Below are positions 42,104 to 50,452 of a DNA stretch of 64,000 nucleotides, piece by piece. The stretch spans positions 13,533 to 77,532 of the forward strand of contig CAYOWK010000015.1 in the NCBI GenBank assembly GCA_964407665.1. The letters are read 5' to 3'. The translations under genes and the position numbers were made by a program. Each line of letters begins with the position of its first letter. The first letter of the stretch is position 1. This DNA is from CAYOWK01 sp964407665. Lineage in GTDB: Bacteria; Pseudomonadota; Alphaproteobacteria; Caulobacterales; Hyphomonadaceae. The notes under the pieces were generated by a model. It was not told the origin of the DNA, did not search any database, and saw nothing but the letters and a program-made list of their open reading frames with translations.

Positions 42104-44410
42104 CTAGGCCCATTTGAGCTCTGCGGCATTGACCGGAAGCGACCGGATTCGCTTGCCCGTCGCCGCGAAGATCGCGTTGGCGACGGCCGGGAGCACCGGC
42201 GGAAGGGCGGGTTCGCCAAGACCGGTCGGCGAGTTCTCCGTGATGTGGAAATGGTTGTCGATCTGCGGAGCTTCGTTGATGCGAATCAGCGGCATGTCGA
42301 AGAAGTTCGACTGGACCGTGCGGCCCTTGTCGAACGTGATCTGCTGACGCATTTCGCCGATGCCGTCGATGATCGATCCCTGCACCTGGTTGTGGGCCCC
42401 GGTAGGGTTGATGATCTGGCTGCCGACATCGCCGACGTTCCAGACCTTAAGAACCTTCCACTGGCCCGTGGGCTCGACCTTAACCTTCGCGACCTGGGCG
42501 AAATATCCCTGGTGCGAGTAGTAGAAGGCCACACCCATGCCCGTGCCCTTCGGCAGGGAGGCGCGATTCGCCCAGCCGGACCGTTCGCCAACCAGACGGA
42601 CGACATCGGCCATCCGCTTGGGGTCCATGCCGCGGCGGGCCCCGGCGGCCGGAGCCGCCGTGGGCTCGGCGAGGAGCTCGAGACGGAACTGGAGGGGGTC
42701 CTTGCCGGCCGCAAGCGCGACTTCGTCCATGAAGCTCTGGTAGACGAAGCAGACGGCGTTCGACGTCGGCGCCCGGAGAGGCCCCGTGGGCATGCCCGCC
42801 ATGATCAGCGACTGGTCGTAGCTGTGGTTGGGGATCTGCGTTGCGGGGAATTCCTGCGCCGGCAGGTTGGCGCTGGCGAGAACGGCCAGCTGGCCCTTGG
42901 CGTCCGGACGACCAAACGAAACGAAGTGGTTCGTCAGGGCGGTCAGCTTGCCCGATGCGTCGAGGCCGGCCTTGAAGTTGTGGTAGGCGCCCGGACGGTA
43001 CGGATCGTGAGCGATGTCCTGCTCACGCGTCCAGACCAGTTTGACCGGGATGTTTCCGGCCTGCTTCGAGATCGCGGCCGCCTCGACCGCATAATCGTTG
43101 TCGAGGCGCCGGCCGAAGCCGCCGCCGCAACGGATCATGTGGATGGTGATCTTGTCTTTCGGAACGCCAAGCGCGGTGGCGATCAGGCTGAAGGCGCCGC
43201 TGGCGCCGAGATCCGGCCGCTGGGTCGGGGCCCAGACCTCAACCGTGCCGTCGGGCTTCGCATGCGCCGTGCAGTTCATCGGCTCCAGCGGAGCGTGGGC
43301 GAGGAACGGGTAGGCGTAGCTGGCTTCCACGACCTTGGCGGCGGCCTTGAGCGCCGCTGCGGCGTCGCCGGCCTTGGACACGTTGGACTGCGGAGCCGCT
43401 TTCGCGAGTTCAGCGGCCTTGGTGTGGAACGCTGCAGTCGAGTCGTCCTTCGACGGACCTTCATCCCAGACAACGTTCAGTTTTTTGGCGGCTTCCTTGG
43501 CGATCCACCAGTTGTCCGAGAGAATGGCGATACCGTCGAGCAGACCCATCTTGGTCGGCAGCGGGCCGTTCTCGCGCACGATGAAGCAGTCCGAAACGCC
43601 CGGCAGGGCCTTGATCTCGTCGACGTTGGCCGAAACGACCTTGCCGCCGAAGACGGGGCATTTCACGAAGTTCGCGTACTTCATGCCCGGGACGGTGACG
43701 TCGATGCCGAAGATGGGTTCGCCGCGAACGATGCGGGGGGCGTCCCACTGGATGACGGACTTGCCGATGATGCGGAAGTCCTTGCTGTCTTTCAGTTTGA
43801 GGGCGTCGACGACGGCCTTCTCGGGCGCGGGGAGGGTGGCGGCGGCTTCGGCGAGCTCGCCATAACCGATCGTCCGGTTCGAGGCCGCGTGCTTCACGAC
43901 GGAGGGACCGGTGGTCAGGTCTGCAACCGGAACCGACCATTTGGCAGCGGCGGCCTGAAGCATCAGGAGACGGGTCGTGGCGCCAACCTGACGCAGCGGA
44001 ATCCAGTGGTTAGGCGTGGCGAACGAGCCGCCAGCGATCTGGGTGCCGTACTTTGCCTGATCCGCATCGGCCTGGGCGATCTCGACCTTGGCCCAGTCAG
44101 CGTCCATTTCCTCGGCGATCAGCATGGGCAGCATCGTCTTGATGCCCTGGCCGATCTCGGGGTTCTTGTTGACGATCCGGATGGTTCCGTCGGCGCCGAC
44201 CGACACGAACACGCTGAGATCGACCATTTTCGCCGGAGCCTTCGGCTCGGCGGCGCCGGCTGTGCCGCCATCGGTCGGATCGACAGGCGTGGCGCAGGCG
44301 ACGGTCATGGCGAGCATGACGCCGCCGCCGGCGGCGGCGGTGATCTTCAGGAACGACCGGCGCGACGGGTCGATAGATTTCTCGGCGCGATCAAAGATAT
44401 CGAGGGGCAT
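42104..44410 (-). CDS. Molybdopterin-binding subunit, isoquinoline/aldehyde oxidoreductase type
   Basis: A 768-residue large subunit of the xanthine dehydrogenase superfamily (IorB type, with molybdopterin cytosine dinucleotide). It has a Tat signal with RRSFLK (17-22) followed by a hydrophobic stretch, so it is exported folded to the periplasm. Recognisable blocks: VNKNPEIGQGIKTMLPMLIAEEMDADW, GGSFATPNHW, HAPLEPMNCTAHA, IRCGGGFGRRLDNDY, GPLRAPTSNAVCFVYQSFMDEVA and the C-terminal GLGEPALPPVLPAVANAIFAATG containing the catalytic Glu region. It is cotranscribed with the 2Fe-2S subunit, 3 bases upstream. The substrate is unknown. Confidence 0.93.
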   Translation of the reverse strand: MPLDIFDRAEKSIDPSRRSFLKITAAAGGGVMLAMTVACATPVDPTDGGTAGAAEPKAPAKMVDLSVFVSVGADGTIRIVNKNPEIGQGIKTMLPMLIAEEMDADWAKVEIAQADADQAKYGTQIAGGSFATPNHWIPLRQVGATTRLLMLQAAAAKWSVPVADLTTGPSVVKHAASNRTIGYGELAEAAATLPAPEKAVVDALKLKDSKDFRIIGKSVIQWDAPRIVRGEPIFGIDVTVPGMKYANFVKCPVFGGKVVSANVDEIKALPGVSDCFIVRENGPLPTKMGLLDGIAILSDNWWIAKEAAKKLNVVWDEGPSKDDSTAAFHTKAAELAKAAPQSNVSKAGDAAAALKAAAKVVEASYAYPFLAHAPLEPMNCTAHAKPDGTVEVWAPTQRPDLGASGAFSLIATALGVPKDKITIHMIRCGGGFGRRLDNDYAVEAAAISKQAGNIPVKLVWTREQDIAHDPYRPGAYHNFKAGLDASGKLTALTNHFVSFGRPDAKGQLAVLASANLPAQEFPATQIPNHSYDQSLIMAGMPTGPLRAPTSNAVCFVYQSFMDEVALAAGKDPLQFRLELLAEPTAAPAAGARRGMDPKRMADVVRLVGERSGWANRASLPKGTGMGVAFYYSHQGYFAQVAKVKVEPTGQWKVLKVWNVGDVGSQIINPTGAHNQVQGSIIDGIGEMRQQITFDKGRTVQSNFFDMPLIRINEAPQIDNHFHITENSPTGLGEPALPPVLPAVANAIFAATGKRIRSLPVNAAELKWA

Positions 44411-44413
44411 GGA

Positions 44414-44893
44414 TCAGACCTCGCGGGTGTCGGTGGCGGGCAGTCCGGCGGCCGTCTTGATGGCCTCCCGGATGCGAACATAGGTGGCGCAGCGGCAGAG
44501 GTTCCCCTGCATGGCCGCGTCGATCTGGGCGTCTGTGGGCTTCGGCGTCGCCGTCAGCAGCGCCGTGGCGGCCATGATCTGGCCGGCCTGGCAGTAGCCG
44601 CACTGCATGACGTCCACGTCGAGCCAGGCTTTCTGGACGGCCTGACCCACGGGGGTCTGGCTGACGCCCTCGATTGTGGTCACGCGCTTGCCGCCGACGC
44701 TGGACACGGGCGTCACGCAGGCCCGGACAACCTGTCCGTCGAGGTGAACCGTGCATGCGCCACAGGCGGACACGCCGCAGCCGAACTTCGCCCCTTTCAG
44801 GCCGACCGTGTCCCGCAACGCCCACAGCAGGGGCATGTCGCCTGGTACATCGACCGTTTCGGTCTTTCCATTCACGTTGAGTGTAAACGCCAT
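44414..44893 (-). CDS. 2Fe-2S subunit of molybdenum hydroxylase (IorA type)
   Basis: A 159-residue small subunit with two 2Fe-2S clusters: plant-ferredoxin type with Cys39, Cys44, Cys47 and Cys59, and the all-helical cluster with Cys98, Cys101, Cys133 and Cys135 (QCGYCQAGQ and NLCRCATY). It passes electrons from the Mo centre toward an acceptor such as the cytochrome c encoded upstream. It has no signal peptide of its own, so it would be co-exported with the Tat-tagged large subunit. GGAG lies 9 bases before the ATG at 44893. Confidence 0.94.
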   Translation of the reverse strand: MAFTLNVNGKTETVDVPGDMPLLWALRDTVGLKGAKFGCGVSACGACTVHLDGQVVRACVTPVSSVGGKRVTTIEGVSQTPVGQAVQKAWLDVDVMQCGYCQAGQIMAATALLTATPKPTDAQIDAAMQGNLCRCATYVRIREAIKTAAGLPATDTREV

Positions 44894-45196
44894 TGCTTGA
44901 GCTCCGCGGGCGTTTGCGGGAGTGCGAGCCTCCCGGTCTTCCGCCCTGATCTTGTGTACCCGCGACGCATCTCGCTCCGGCAAAGCCAGAGCGCGCCTCC
45001 TGCGACTGCATAGCGCGGCTGATGGTCAACGCCAACGGATGGCGACGCGAGCGGAGAGATTACCGACAGTTTTCGGCAACACGCTTGCGCGAGTAGGTGC
45101 GTTTCTGCGAGGCATTCGCACAAAACGGGCTCAAACAAGAGGAACGCTGTACGCACCGAAACATGACGCACCCGATCGACGGGCGGTCAGGCCGGG
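44894..45196. other. 303 bp spacer between cytochrome c and molybdenum hydroxylase genes
   Basis: No gene or clear terminator is visible. It probably contains the promoter of the small-subunit/large-subunit operon, but no -35/-10 pair or operator is convincing. The cytochrome may be on a separate transcript because of this gap. Confidence 0.5.
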
Positions 45197-45544
45197 CTAC
45201 TGGCCGGCCGGCGTCTGGATCGTCCGGATGTACGCCACCACGTCGCGCGCATGGTTTCCGCCGAAATAGAAGCGCGGCATTTCGAGGTGGCGGATGGCGA
45301 CAGCGTTCTCGAGATCGCTCGCCAGCCTGTCGGGATCGTAGCTGGCCAGAACCGTCCGCAGCGGCGGGGCGACGGGAGACGGGCTGGCGCCGGTCGCGCC
45401 GATCGCGTGACAGGACGCGCAGAGTTCGCCAGCCACCTTCTGGCCCTCGACCGGATCGCCCGGCGGCGGGGTCGCGGGCGCGCTGGCGCAAGCGGTCAGA
45501 GCCAAGGCTGTCAGCGCGGACAGTAGACGGATGGGGAAGGCCAT
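45197..45544 (-). CDS. Small c-type cytochrome lipoprotein
   Basis: A 115-residue protein: lipobox LTAC (Cys19), one haem-binding CASCH (42-46), and a downstream Met (HLEMPRFYF) as likely sixth ligand. It is a membrane-anchored periplasmic monohaem cytochrome, well placed to take electrons from the adjacent Tat-exported molybdenum hydroxylase. Similar gene trios (two hydroxylase subunits plus cytochrome c) are common in proteobacteria. Transcribed in the same direction, 303 bases upstream of the small subunit. Confidence 0.9.
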   Translation of the reverse strand: MAFPIRLLSALTALALTACASAPATPPPGDPVEGQKVAGELCASCHAIGATGASPSPVAPPLRTVLASYDPDRLASDLENAVAIRHLEMPRFYFGGNHARDVVAYIRTIQTPAGQ

Positions 45545-45633
45545 GGCGAACTCCTTGTCCGTTCAGGGTCGGCCGAGCGCGCGCGCGCCGCATTGAGGCG
45601 GGTCAATCCTGGCGGGAGAGTTGCGGGGCCGTC

Positions 45634-46059
45634 CTATCTGGCTGGCTGGGCGATCGCGCGGCGGCCCATGAGAGCCAGGGTGGCGTTCCGGCCGGCCCGC
45701 ATGACCGGATAGAGGAGGCGGGTCAGGCGCGGGGACGCGAAGATTCTGGAGACCAGTCCGTTGAAGAGACCCGATCCCGTGCTCATCAGCGACAGCCGGT
45801 GGACGCAGTCGGCGCCGGAGTAGACCTCGCCGTGCATTACCAGCGCCATTTCCTCGTTGAGATCGACGCCGCGGGCGCGGACGTAATCCACCACGGGGTG
45901 CGGATCGCGGGCGTTCAGAGGCTTCACCGGCCCGATCGCTGCGCGAAGCCGCATCAGCTTCACGAACTGGGTGCAGAAGGGGCAGTCGCCGTCATAGACG
46001 ACCCAGGTGACCGAGGTATCGAAGCCGGGCGTTTCGGCAGGGCGGGCGTCAGCGGACAT
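45634..46059 (-). CDS. DCC family thiol-disulfide oxidoreductase-like (DUF393)
   Basis: A 141-residue protein with the DUF393 hallmark VVYDGDCPFCTQFVKLMRL (redox Cys26 and Cys29) and ALVMHGEVYSGADCVHRL. The family has a thioredoxin-like fold and is usually linked to HTTM or vitamin K carboxylase-like membrane proteins. It follows and overlaps by 11 bases the large HTTM-like membrane protein gene, supporting a functional pair. Substrate unknown. Confidence 0.85.
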   Translation of the reverse strand: MSADARPAETPGFDTSVTWVVYDGDCPFCTQFVKLMRLRAAIGPVKPLNARDPHPVVDYVRARGVDLNEEMALVMHGEVYSGADCVHRLSLMSTGSGLFNGLVSRIFASPRLTRLLYPVMRAGRNATLALMGRRAIAQPAR

Positions 46060-47707
46060 CGTAGTGCTCCGTATCTCTCTTCAGGACACGTTTCTGTACG
46101 CGTCCGTCCTTCATCGAGTGGCAGACGGACTCCATCACCAGATTATACCCGGTCACCCGGTCGAGGCTCAGTGCATTGAACGGCTGATACAGGAACGGAT
46201 TGCTCGGGTGGTGATGGGCGTGCAGGTACCAGAGCCCGCGACCCACCGCGTCCTCATGGGACTGCATGTCGGCGTGATGGTTCCGAAGGAACAGCGCCAG
46301 CTGGCGGGTGCGGCGGGCCTTCTGCTCAGGTGTTTCGACTGCGGACTGTTCGTCCAGGCTGGACGGGTCGGGGCAGGTTCCGCTGAGCTCGTTGCGCTGG
46401 ACCGAATCCGTCGAGGCGTTCCGGGTGAAGGCGTACTGGCCGGGAACATGGTGAGTCGCCATCATGCCGTGCTGGACCGAATAGGAGTGGCTGCCGAAGA
46501 ATGTGCCGGGGACCTTGATGGCCTGACCGTCCTCGGTGACTGCCTCGAAGTAGATCTGGCGGGTTTCCGCGACATCGAACCACGCGAGCCACGCCGCAGG
46601 GTTTATCCCGAGGATCGGCGCGCCCATCAGGATCGTCGCGATGCAGGCGGCCTGTGCGCGCCGGGACAGGCCCTGCTTGCTGGAGCGGGCGGCCCACCAG
46701 ACGGTCACGTTGTTCCAGATCCAGGGCCAGAAGAAGAGGCCGCCGAAGATGTAGATGCCGATGTGCAGAAGGTCGTACAGAATCGACGCCGTCTTCAGCC
46801 AGTTCACACGGAGGATGCAGACGATGGCGCCGAGCTGGGCTATCACGATGGTAGCGTTCAGGGGCGAGTTCAGGAAACCGATGGCGTCGTAGGAGAGCTG
46901 GGCGAGCCACGGGATGTGTGCGGTCGGCAGGATGCCGCTCTCGATCGTCTGCGGGATCTGGGTCTGAGTCTGGTTTTCGAAGATCCAGTACCAGGGCGTG
47001 GGGCCTGCGAATAGCTTGGCGACGCCCGACCAGAAGTAGTTGGCAAGGTGCAGGCCGATGCCGACGCCGACGATCTCGAGCTGCCGGTCAGGCGAGCCCA
47101 GCCAGGGATGCAGGCGCGGTCCGAGTTTGGCGACGGCGATGCCGAACACCGAGAGATAGAGCGCCATGTCGAGCATGTAGCGGATGTCCAGCCATGACAT
47201 CACCAGCCCGGAAATCTGCTCGACGAGGTGGCGGGCGGAAAACAGGTAGACGACTGCGGGGATCACAAACGAGGGGCGGAAGACGCCAAGGACAGCCGCC
47301 GCAAGCGCCAGTGGATAGGCCGCCGAGACATAGTGGTGGGCGCGCGCTGCATCGGGGTTGCCGAGCACGTAGTGAGGCGCCTCGACCAGGAGCAGAACCG
47401 CGATACCGACTGCAGATGCTCGCAGGCAGGCCTTCAGAAGGTCCGTGAAGTCGTTGTAGCGGGCGCGGGCAAAGGCAAGCGCAACCACGGCGGCCCCAGC
47501 CAGCGGCAGATAGATCTTCCAGCTGCCGGGGTCGTAGTAAAATGAATAGAACCGCTGCGTGATGACGTGCAGCAGCAGCAGCGATCCGCACGCAAAGCCA
47601 ACGGTTGCGGCTGCGCCGAGGGCGGTGTGACGAGAGATGTTGAGGGCCGGATGGAGGCGGCCCGCCCACGCTGACGCGCCGGTGATCACGGTCTGGATAG
47701 GCGGCAT
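46049..47707 (-). CDS. Large HTTM-like polytopic membrane protein
   Basis: About 552 residues with roughly 10-12 membrane helices in the first 400 residues and a soluble C-terminal domain rich in His (ATHHVPGQYAF, RNHHADMQSHEDAVGRGLWYLHAHHHPSNPF). The topology and DCC partner fit HTTM (horizontally transferred transmembrane, gamma-carboxylase-like) proteins; the helix containing GVGIGLHLANYFWSGVAKL resembles their conserved core. Start at 47707; the open frame upstream to 47884 lacks hydrophobic character. Function unknown. Confidence 0.7.
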   Translation of the reverse strand: MPPIQTVITGASAWAGRLHPALNISRHTALGAAATVGFACGSLLLLHVITQRFYSFYYDPGSWKIYLPLAGAAVVALAFARARYNDFTDLLKACLRASAVGIAVLLLVEAPHYVLGNPDAARAHHYVSAAYPLALAAAVLGVFRPSFVIPAVVYLFSARHLVEQISGLVMSWLDIRYMLDMALYLSVFGIAVAKLGPRLHPWLGSPDRQLEIVGVGIGLHLANYFWSGVAKLFAGPTPWYWIFENQTQTQIPQTIESGILPTAHIPWLAQLSYDAIGFLNSPLNATIVIAQLGAIVCILRVNWLKTASILYDLLHIGIYIFGGLFFWPWIWNNVTVWWAARSSKQGLSRRAQAACIATILMGAPILGINPAAWLAWFDVAETRQIYFEAVTEDGQAIKVPGTFFGSHSYSVQHGMMATHHVPGQYAFTRNASTDSVQRNELSGTCPDPSSLDEQSAVETPEQKARRTRQLALFLRNHHADMQSHEDAVGRGLWYLHAHHHPSNPFLYQPFNALSLDRVTGYNLVMESVCHSMKDGRVQKRVLKRDTEHYDVR

Positions 47708-47938
47708 CGTCGCGTCCCGGCAGGCAATTGCGGATGGTTTGCAATTGAGGCGCCGCAGGGGATGCAGGCCCTCGACGATCCTGCGATGGTTACCGGCTCG
47801 CTGGATTTGGGTGCGTGTAGACTGGATTCCGTCGGCAGGACGCCTGGTCCGAGAGTTAAGACCGTGCGTCGATGACGCGATCACATGTGCCGCAAATGTC
47901 CCGCGATGCGACAGGGCGGGGGGGGAGGCCGCCGCTCG

Positions 47939-49441
47939 TCAGAACCGCTGGAACGAGACCAGGAGTTCGCCGGATTCCTCATTCTGCGGCAGTTCGGCCG
48001 TGATGGGTTTCGCAGTCGTGAGGTCGAGTTCGACCGAGCGGTGGGTGTGGCGGCCCCGCTCGCGGCTGGTTTCGATATGGACAACGTAGCGGCCGGCCGG
48101 GACCGGTTCGCCGGTGTCGGTGTTGCCGTCCCACAGAACCCTGTACTCGCCTGAGCCGCGGGTCGACATGGACCGGATATCCAGCAGACCGGAGGCTGTG
48201 GCGCGGTTGAGAGTCCACCAGATGTAGTTGTCCTGCTGCCATTCCTTGATCGTGCCGACCAGAAGCAGCGTCCGCACAGGCTGGTTCTGCGCGTCGGTCA
48301 CCCAGATCGCAACATAGGGAGACCGGAAGGCGCGATCCCGCTTCATCTGTTTGGGCGGCGCCTTGAAGGTCGTCATCACCACCCAGCCATCGTGCCATGC
48401 GCCAGCCCGTTTTGCCTGGCGCTCGTCCTTGACCGGGATCGGCCGCCACGCCTCCGGGGGCGCGCCGCCAAGCCATTCGGCGCCATCGGGTGTCGACAGA
48501 CGGATCGAGGCCTGATCGAGGCGCTGTGCGACGCTGCGCGCCTCGTCGGCAGCCAGCACGGTGAAGGCGGTCGCCAGCGCATCGGCGTCCATCGCGGTGG
48601 CGGCGAGCGCGGTGGCGGACCGGGCCCGGGCGACCGGCCAGCCTGTGCGCGGGTCGAGGACGCCCGCCTGCTCTCCGCCGGCCAGGGCGCGGCTCGCCGG
48701 ACCGAATCCGGATGTTGCTACGGCGCTGTCACGCAGCATGAAGAGCCCGTGAAGCGGGGCGTTGTCCGCATCCGACATCGGGTCTGGAAGGCTGGCTATC
48801 CAGCCCCCACCACCGTGGGGGCCGCCGCTGCAGCGGATGTCGCCGCCTATATCGAGGAGCGCGCCGTGGACGCCAGGCGTGGTCATCGCAGCGTCCAGCG
48901 CGCGATCGACGATATAGCCCTTGGCGATGGCGTCGAGGTCGAACAGTACGGCGTCCGGGCGGGTGATGGTTCGCGCAGCTGGCTCGAGGCGGACATCTGC
49001 GTCACGTGCGGCGGCTGCCAGATGTGCGCATTGCGCCGGATCCGGCTCTGTGCCGTCTGCCTGCCGCCAAACGTTCAGGACGCGCCCAATACGGGCCGAG
49101 AAGGCGCCCTGCGTGGTGCGCCGCCATGTCTCGGCAGCCGAGATGACCGCGAACAGGTCAGCCGACGCCGCCCACTCCGCCGAGCGGTTAAGGGCCGAGA
49201 GTTCGGAATACGGGTTGCGCCAGTCAAGAACGCCGTTGAGCCAGCGGACGGTTTCCATCGCACGCCGGTCTGCTTCGGCCGCCGCCGCATCGTTGTCGGC
49301 GTTGACCAGCAGCTGCAGGCGCGTGCCGAGAACGTCCGGGTGGTGGAAGGCGAAGGCGGACGCGTTTGCGCTCGCCCGCGCGATTTCCGCCATCTCGGTG
49401 GCTGCGGACAGAAAGAGAGCCTCTGAACCCGGCAGGATCAA
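47939..49441 (-). CDS. ApbE (FAD:protein FMN transferase)-DUF2271 fusion
   Basis: A 500-residue two-domain protein. Residues ~30-300 are ApbE-like: LGTRLQLLV start, NPYSELSALNR, DLDAIAKGYIVDRAL, LLDIGGDIRCSG, and SATALAATAMDADALATAF for the metal and FAD site. Residues ~330-500 are DUF2271 (WVTDAQNQPVRTLLLVGTIKEW...YVVHIETSRERGRHTHRSVELD). ApbE attaches FMN to Thr of exported flavoproteins; no signal peptide is evident here. A TTG at 49441 with AGGGG upstream abuts the previous stop; an ATG at 49393 is the alternative. Confidence 0.85.
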   Translation of the reverse strand: MILPGSEALFLSAATEMAEIARASANASAFAFHHPDVLGTRLQLLVNADNDAAAAEADRRAMETVRWLNGVLDWRNPYSELSALNRSAEWAASADLFAVISAAETWRRTTQGAFSARIGRVLNVWRQADGTEPDPAQCAHLAAAARDADVRLEPAARTITRPDAVLFDLDAIAKGYIVDRALDAAMTTPGVHGALLDIGGDIRCSGGPHGGGGWIASLPDPMSDADNAPLHGLFMLRDSAVATSGFGPASRALAGGEQAGVLDPRTGWPVARARSATALAATAMDADALATAFTVLAADEARSVAQRLDQASIRLSTPDGAEWLGGAPPEAWRPIPVKDERQAKRAGAWHDGWVVMTTFKAPPKQMKRDRAFRSPYVAIWVTDAQNQPVRTLLLVGTIKEWQQDNYIWWTLNRATASGLLDIRSMSTRGSGEYRVLWDGNTDTGEPVPAGRYVVHIETSRERGRHTHRSVELDLTTAKPITAELPQNEESGELLVSFQRF

Positions 49442-50239
49442 TCAGCGCCCCTTGAACACCGGCGCGCGCTTTTCCACGAAGGCCCTGGCCGCTTCCCTGT
49501 GATCCTCGGTGCCGGCGCAGCGCGAGTGGTTGCTGGCTTCCATGTCGAACGACAGCATCAGGTCGCCGCGTTCGGCTGTGTTGAGATTACGCTTCATCAT
49601 GCTCAGCGTGATGCGCGGGCCGGACGCGAACTTGCGAGCCAGCGCCATCGCGTCTTCCTGCAGCGCCTCGGCGTCGACCGCCCTGGTGACCATGCCGATG
49701 CGGGCGGCTTCCTCGCCGAGGATCACGTCGGAGAGCAGATAGAGTTCGCGCGCCTTGGCCGTGCCGACCAGCTGGGTCAGGAAGTAGGTGCCGCCGAAGT
49801 CGCCGGACAGAGCCACCTTGGCGAACGCCGTCGTGATCTTCGCGGTCTTGGCGGCGATCCGGAAATCGCAGGCAAGGGCGATCGACAGACCTGCGCCGGC
49901 GCAGGCGCCGGGGATGGCGGCGATGGTGATTTTGGGGCTCTCGTGCAGCCAGCGCGAGACTTCCATGCGCTGGCGCAGATTATAGGCGGCCTGATCGGCG
50001 GTCATGCCGTGGTTGGCGCCGCCCTCGCTGGAGGCAAAGCCCTTGACGTCGCCGCCGGCACAAAAGGCGCCTCCGGAGCCCGTGATCACGATGGCGCCAA
50101 CGGCAGGATCGGCGGACAGGCGCGGCAGGGCTTCGAGCAGGCTTTCCAGCATGTCGTTGGACAGCGCGTTGCGGGCGTCCGGACGGTTCAGCGTGAGAAC
50201 GGCCACGCCGTCCGAGATCGTTTCCAGCAGGTCAGCCAT
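49442..50239 (-). CDS. Enoyl-CoA hydratase/isomerase family
   Basis: A 265-residue crotonase-fold protein. The oxyanion-hole segments are TGSGGAFCAGGDVKGFA and IAAIPGACAGAGLSIALACDFRIAA, and the helix LTQLVGTAKARELYLLSDVI is typical. The catalytic Glu pair cannot be assigned confidently, so hydratase, isomerase or hydrolase activity remains open. AAGGGAG lies upstream of the ATG at 50239. It is immediately followed by the ApbE gene, which may be cotranscribed. Confidence 0.88.
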   Translation of the reverse strand: MADLLETISDGVAVLTLNRPDARNALSNDMLESLLEALPRLSADPAVGAIVITGSGGAFCAGGDVKGFASSEGGANHGMTADQAAYNLRQRMEVSRWLHESPKITIAAIPGACAGAGLSIALACDFRIAAKTAKITTAFAKVALSGDFGGTYFLTQLVGTAKARELYLLSDVILGEEAARIGMVTRAVDAEALQEDAMALARKFASGPRITLSMMKRNLNTAERGDLMLSFDMEASNHSRCAGTEDHREAARAFVEKRAPVFKGR

Positions 50240-50452
50240 GTGCGTGTCTCCCTTGGTCTTTCCCCTACCGATAGGGGGCGAAACCTGCATGCGCAAGGTT
50301 CGCGCGGGACGGGGATCCGGGCGGAATCCCGCTCGTTGGGCGTGCATCCCGGAACAGAGCCCCTGGAAGGCCAGCCCCATGCCGTACGCCGCTGCACGAG
50401 ACGGAGCAAAACTCAATTACAAGGACTGGGGGCGGGCCCCGCCGTGAGCCTT

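Noticed and set aside
42056..45013. A 985-codon open frame on the plus strand
   Set aside because: It is antisense to the molybdenum hydroxylase genes, whose motifs are unmistakable. Its translation has no recognisable domain and reflects high-GC codon bias.
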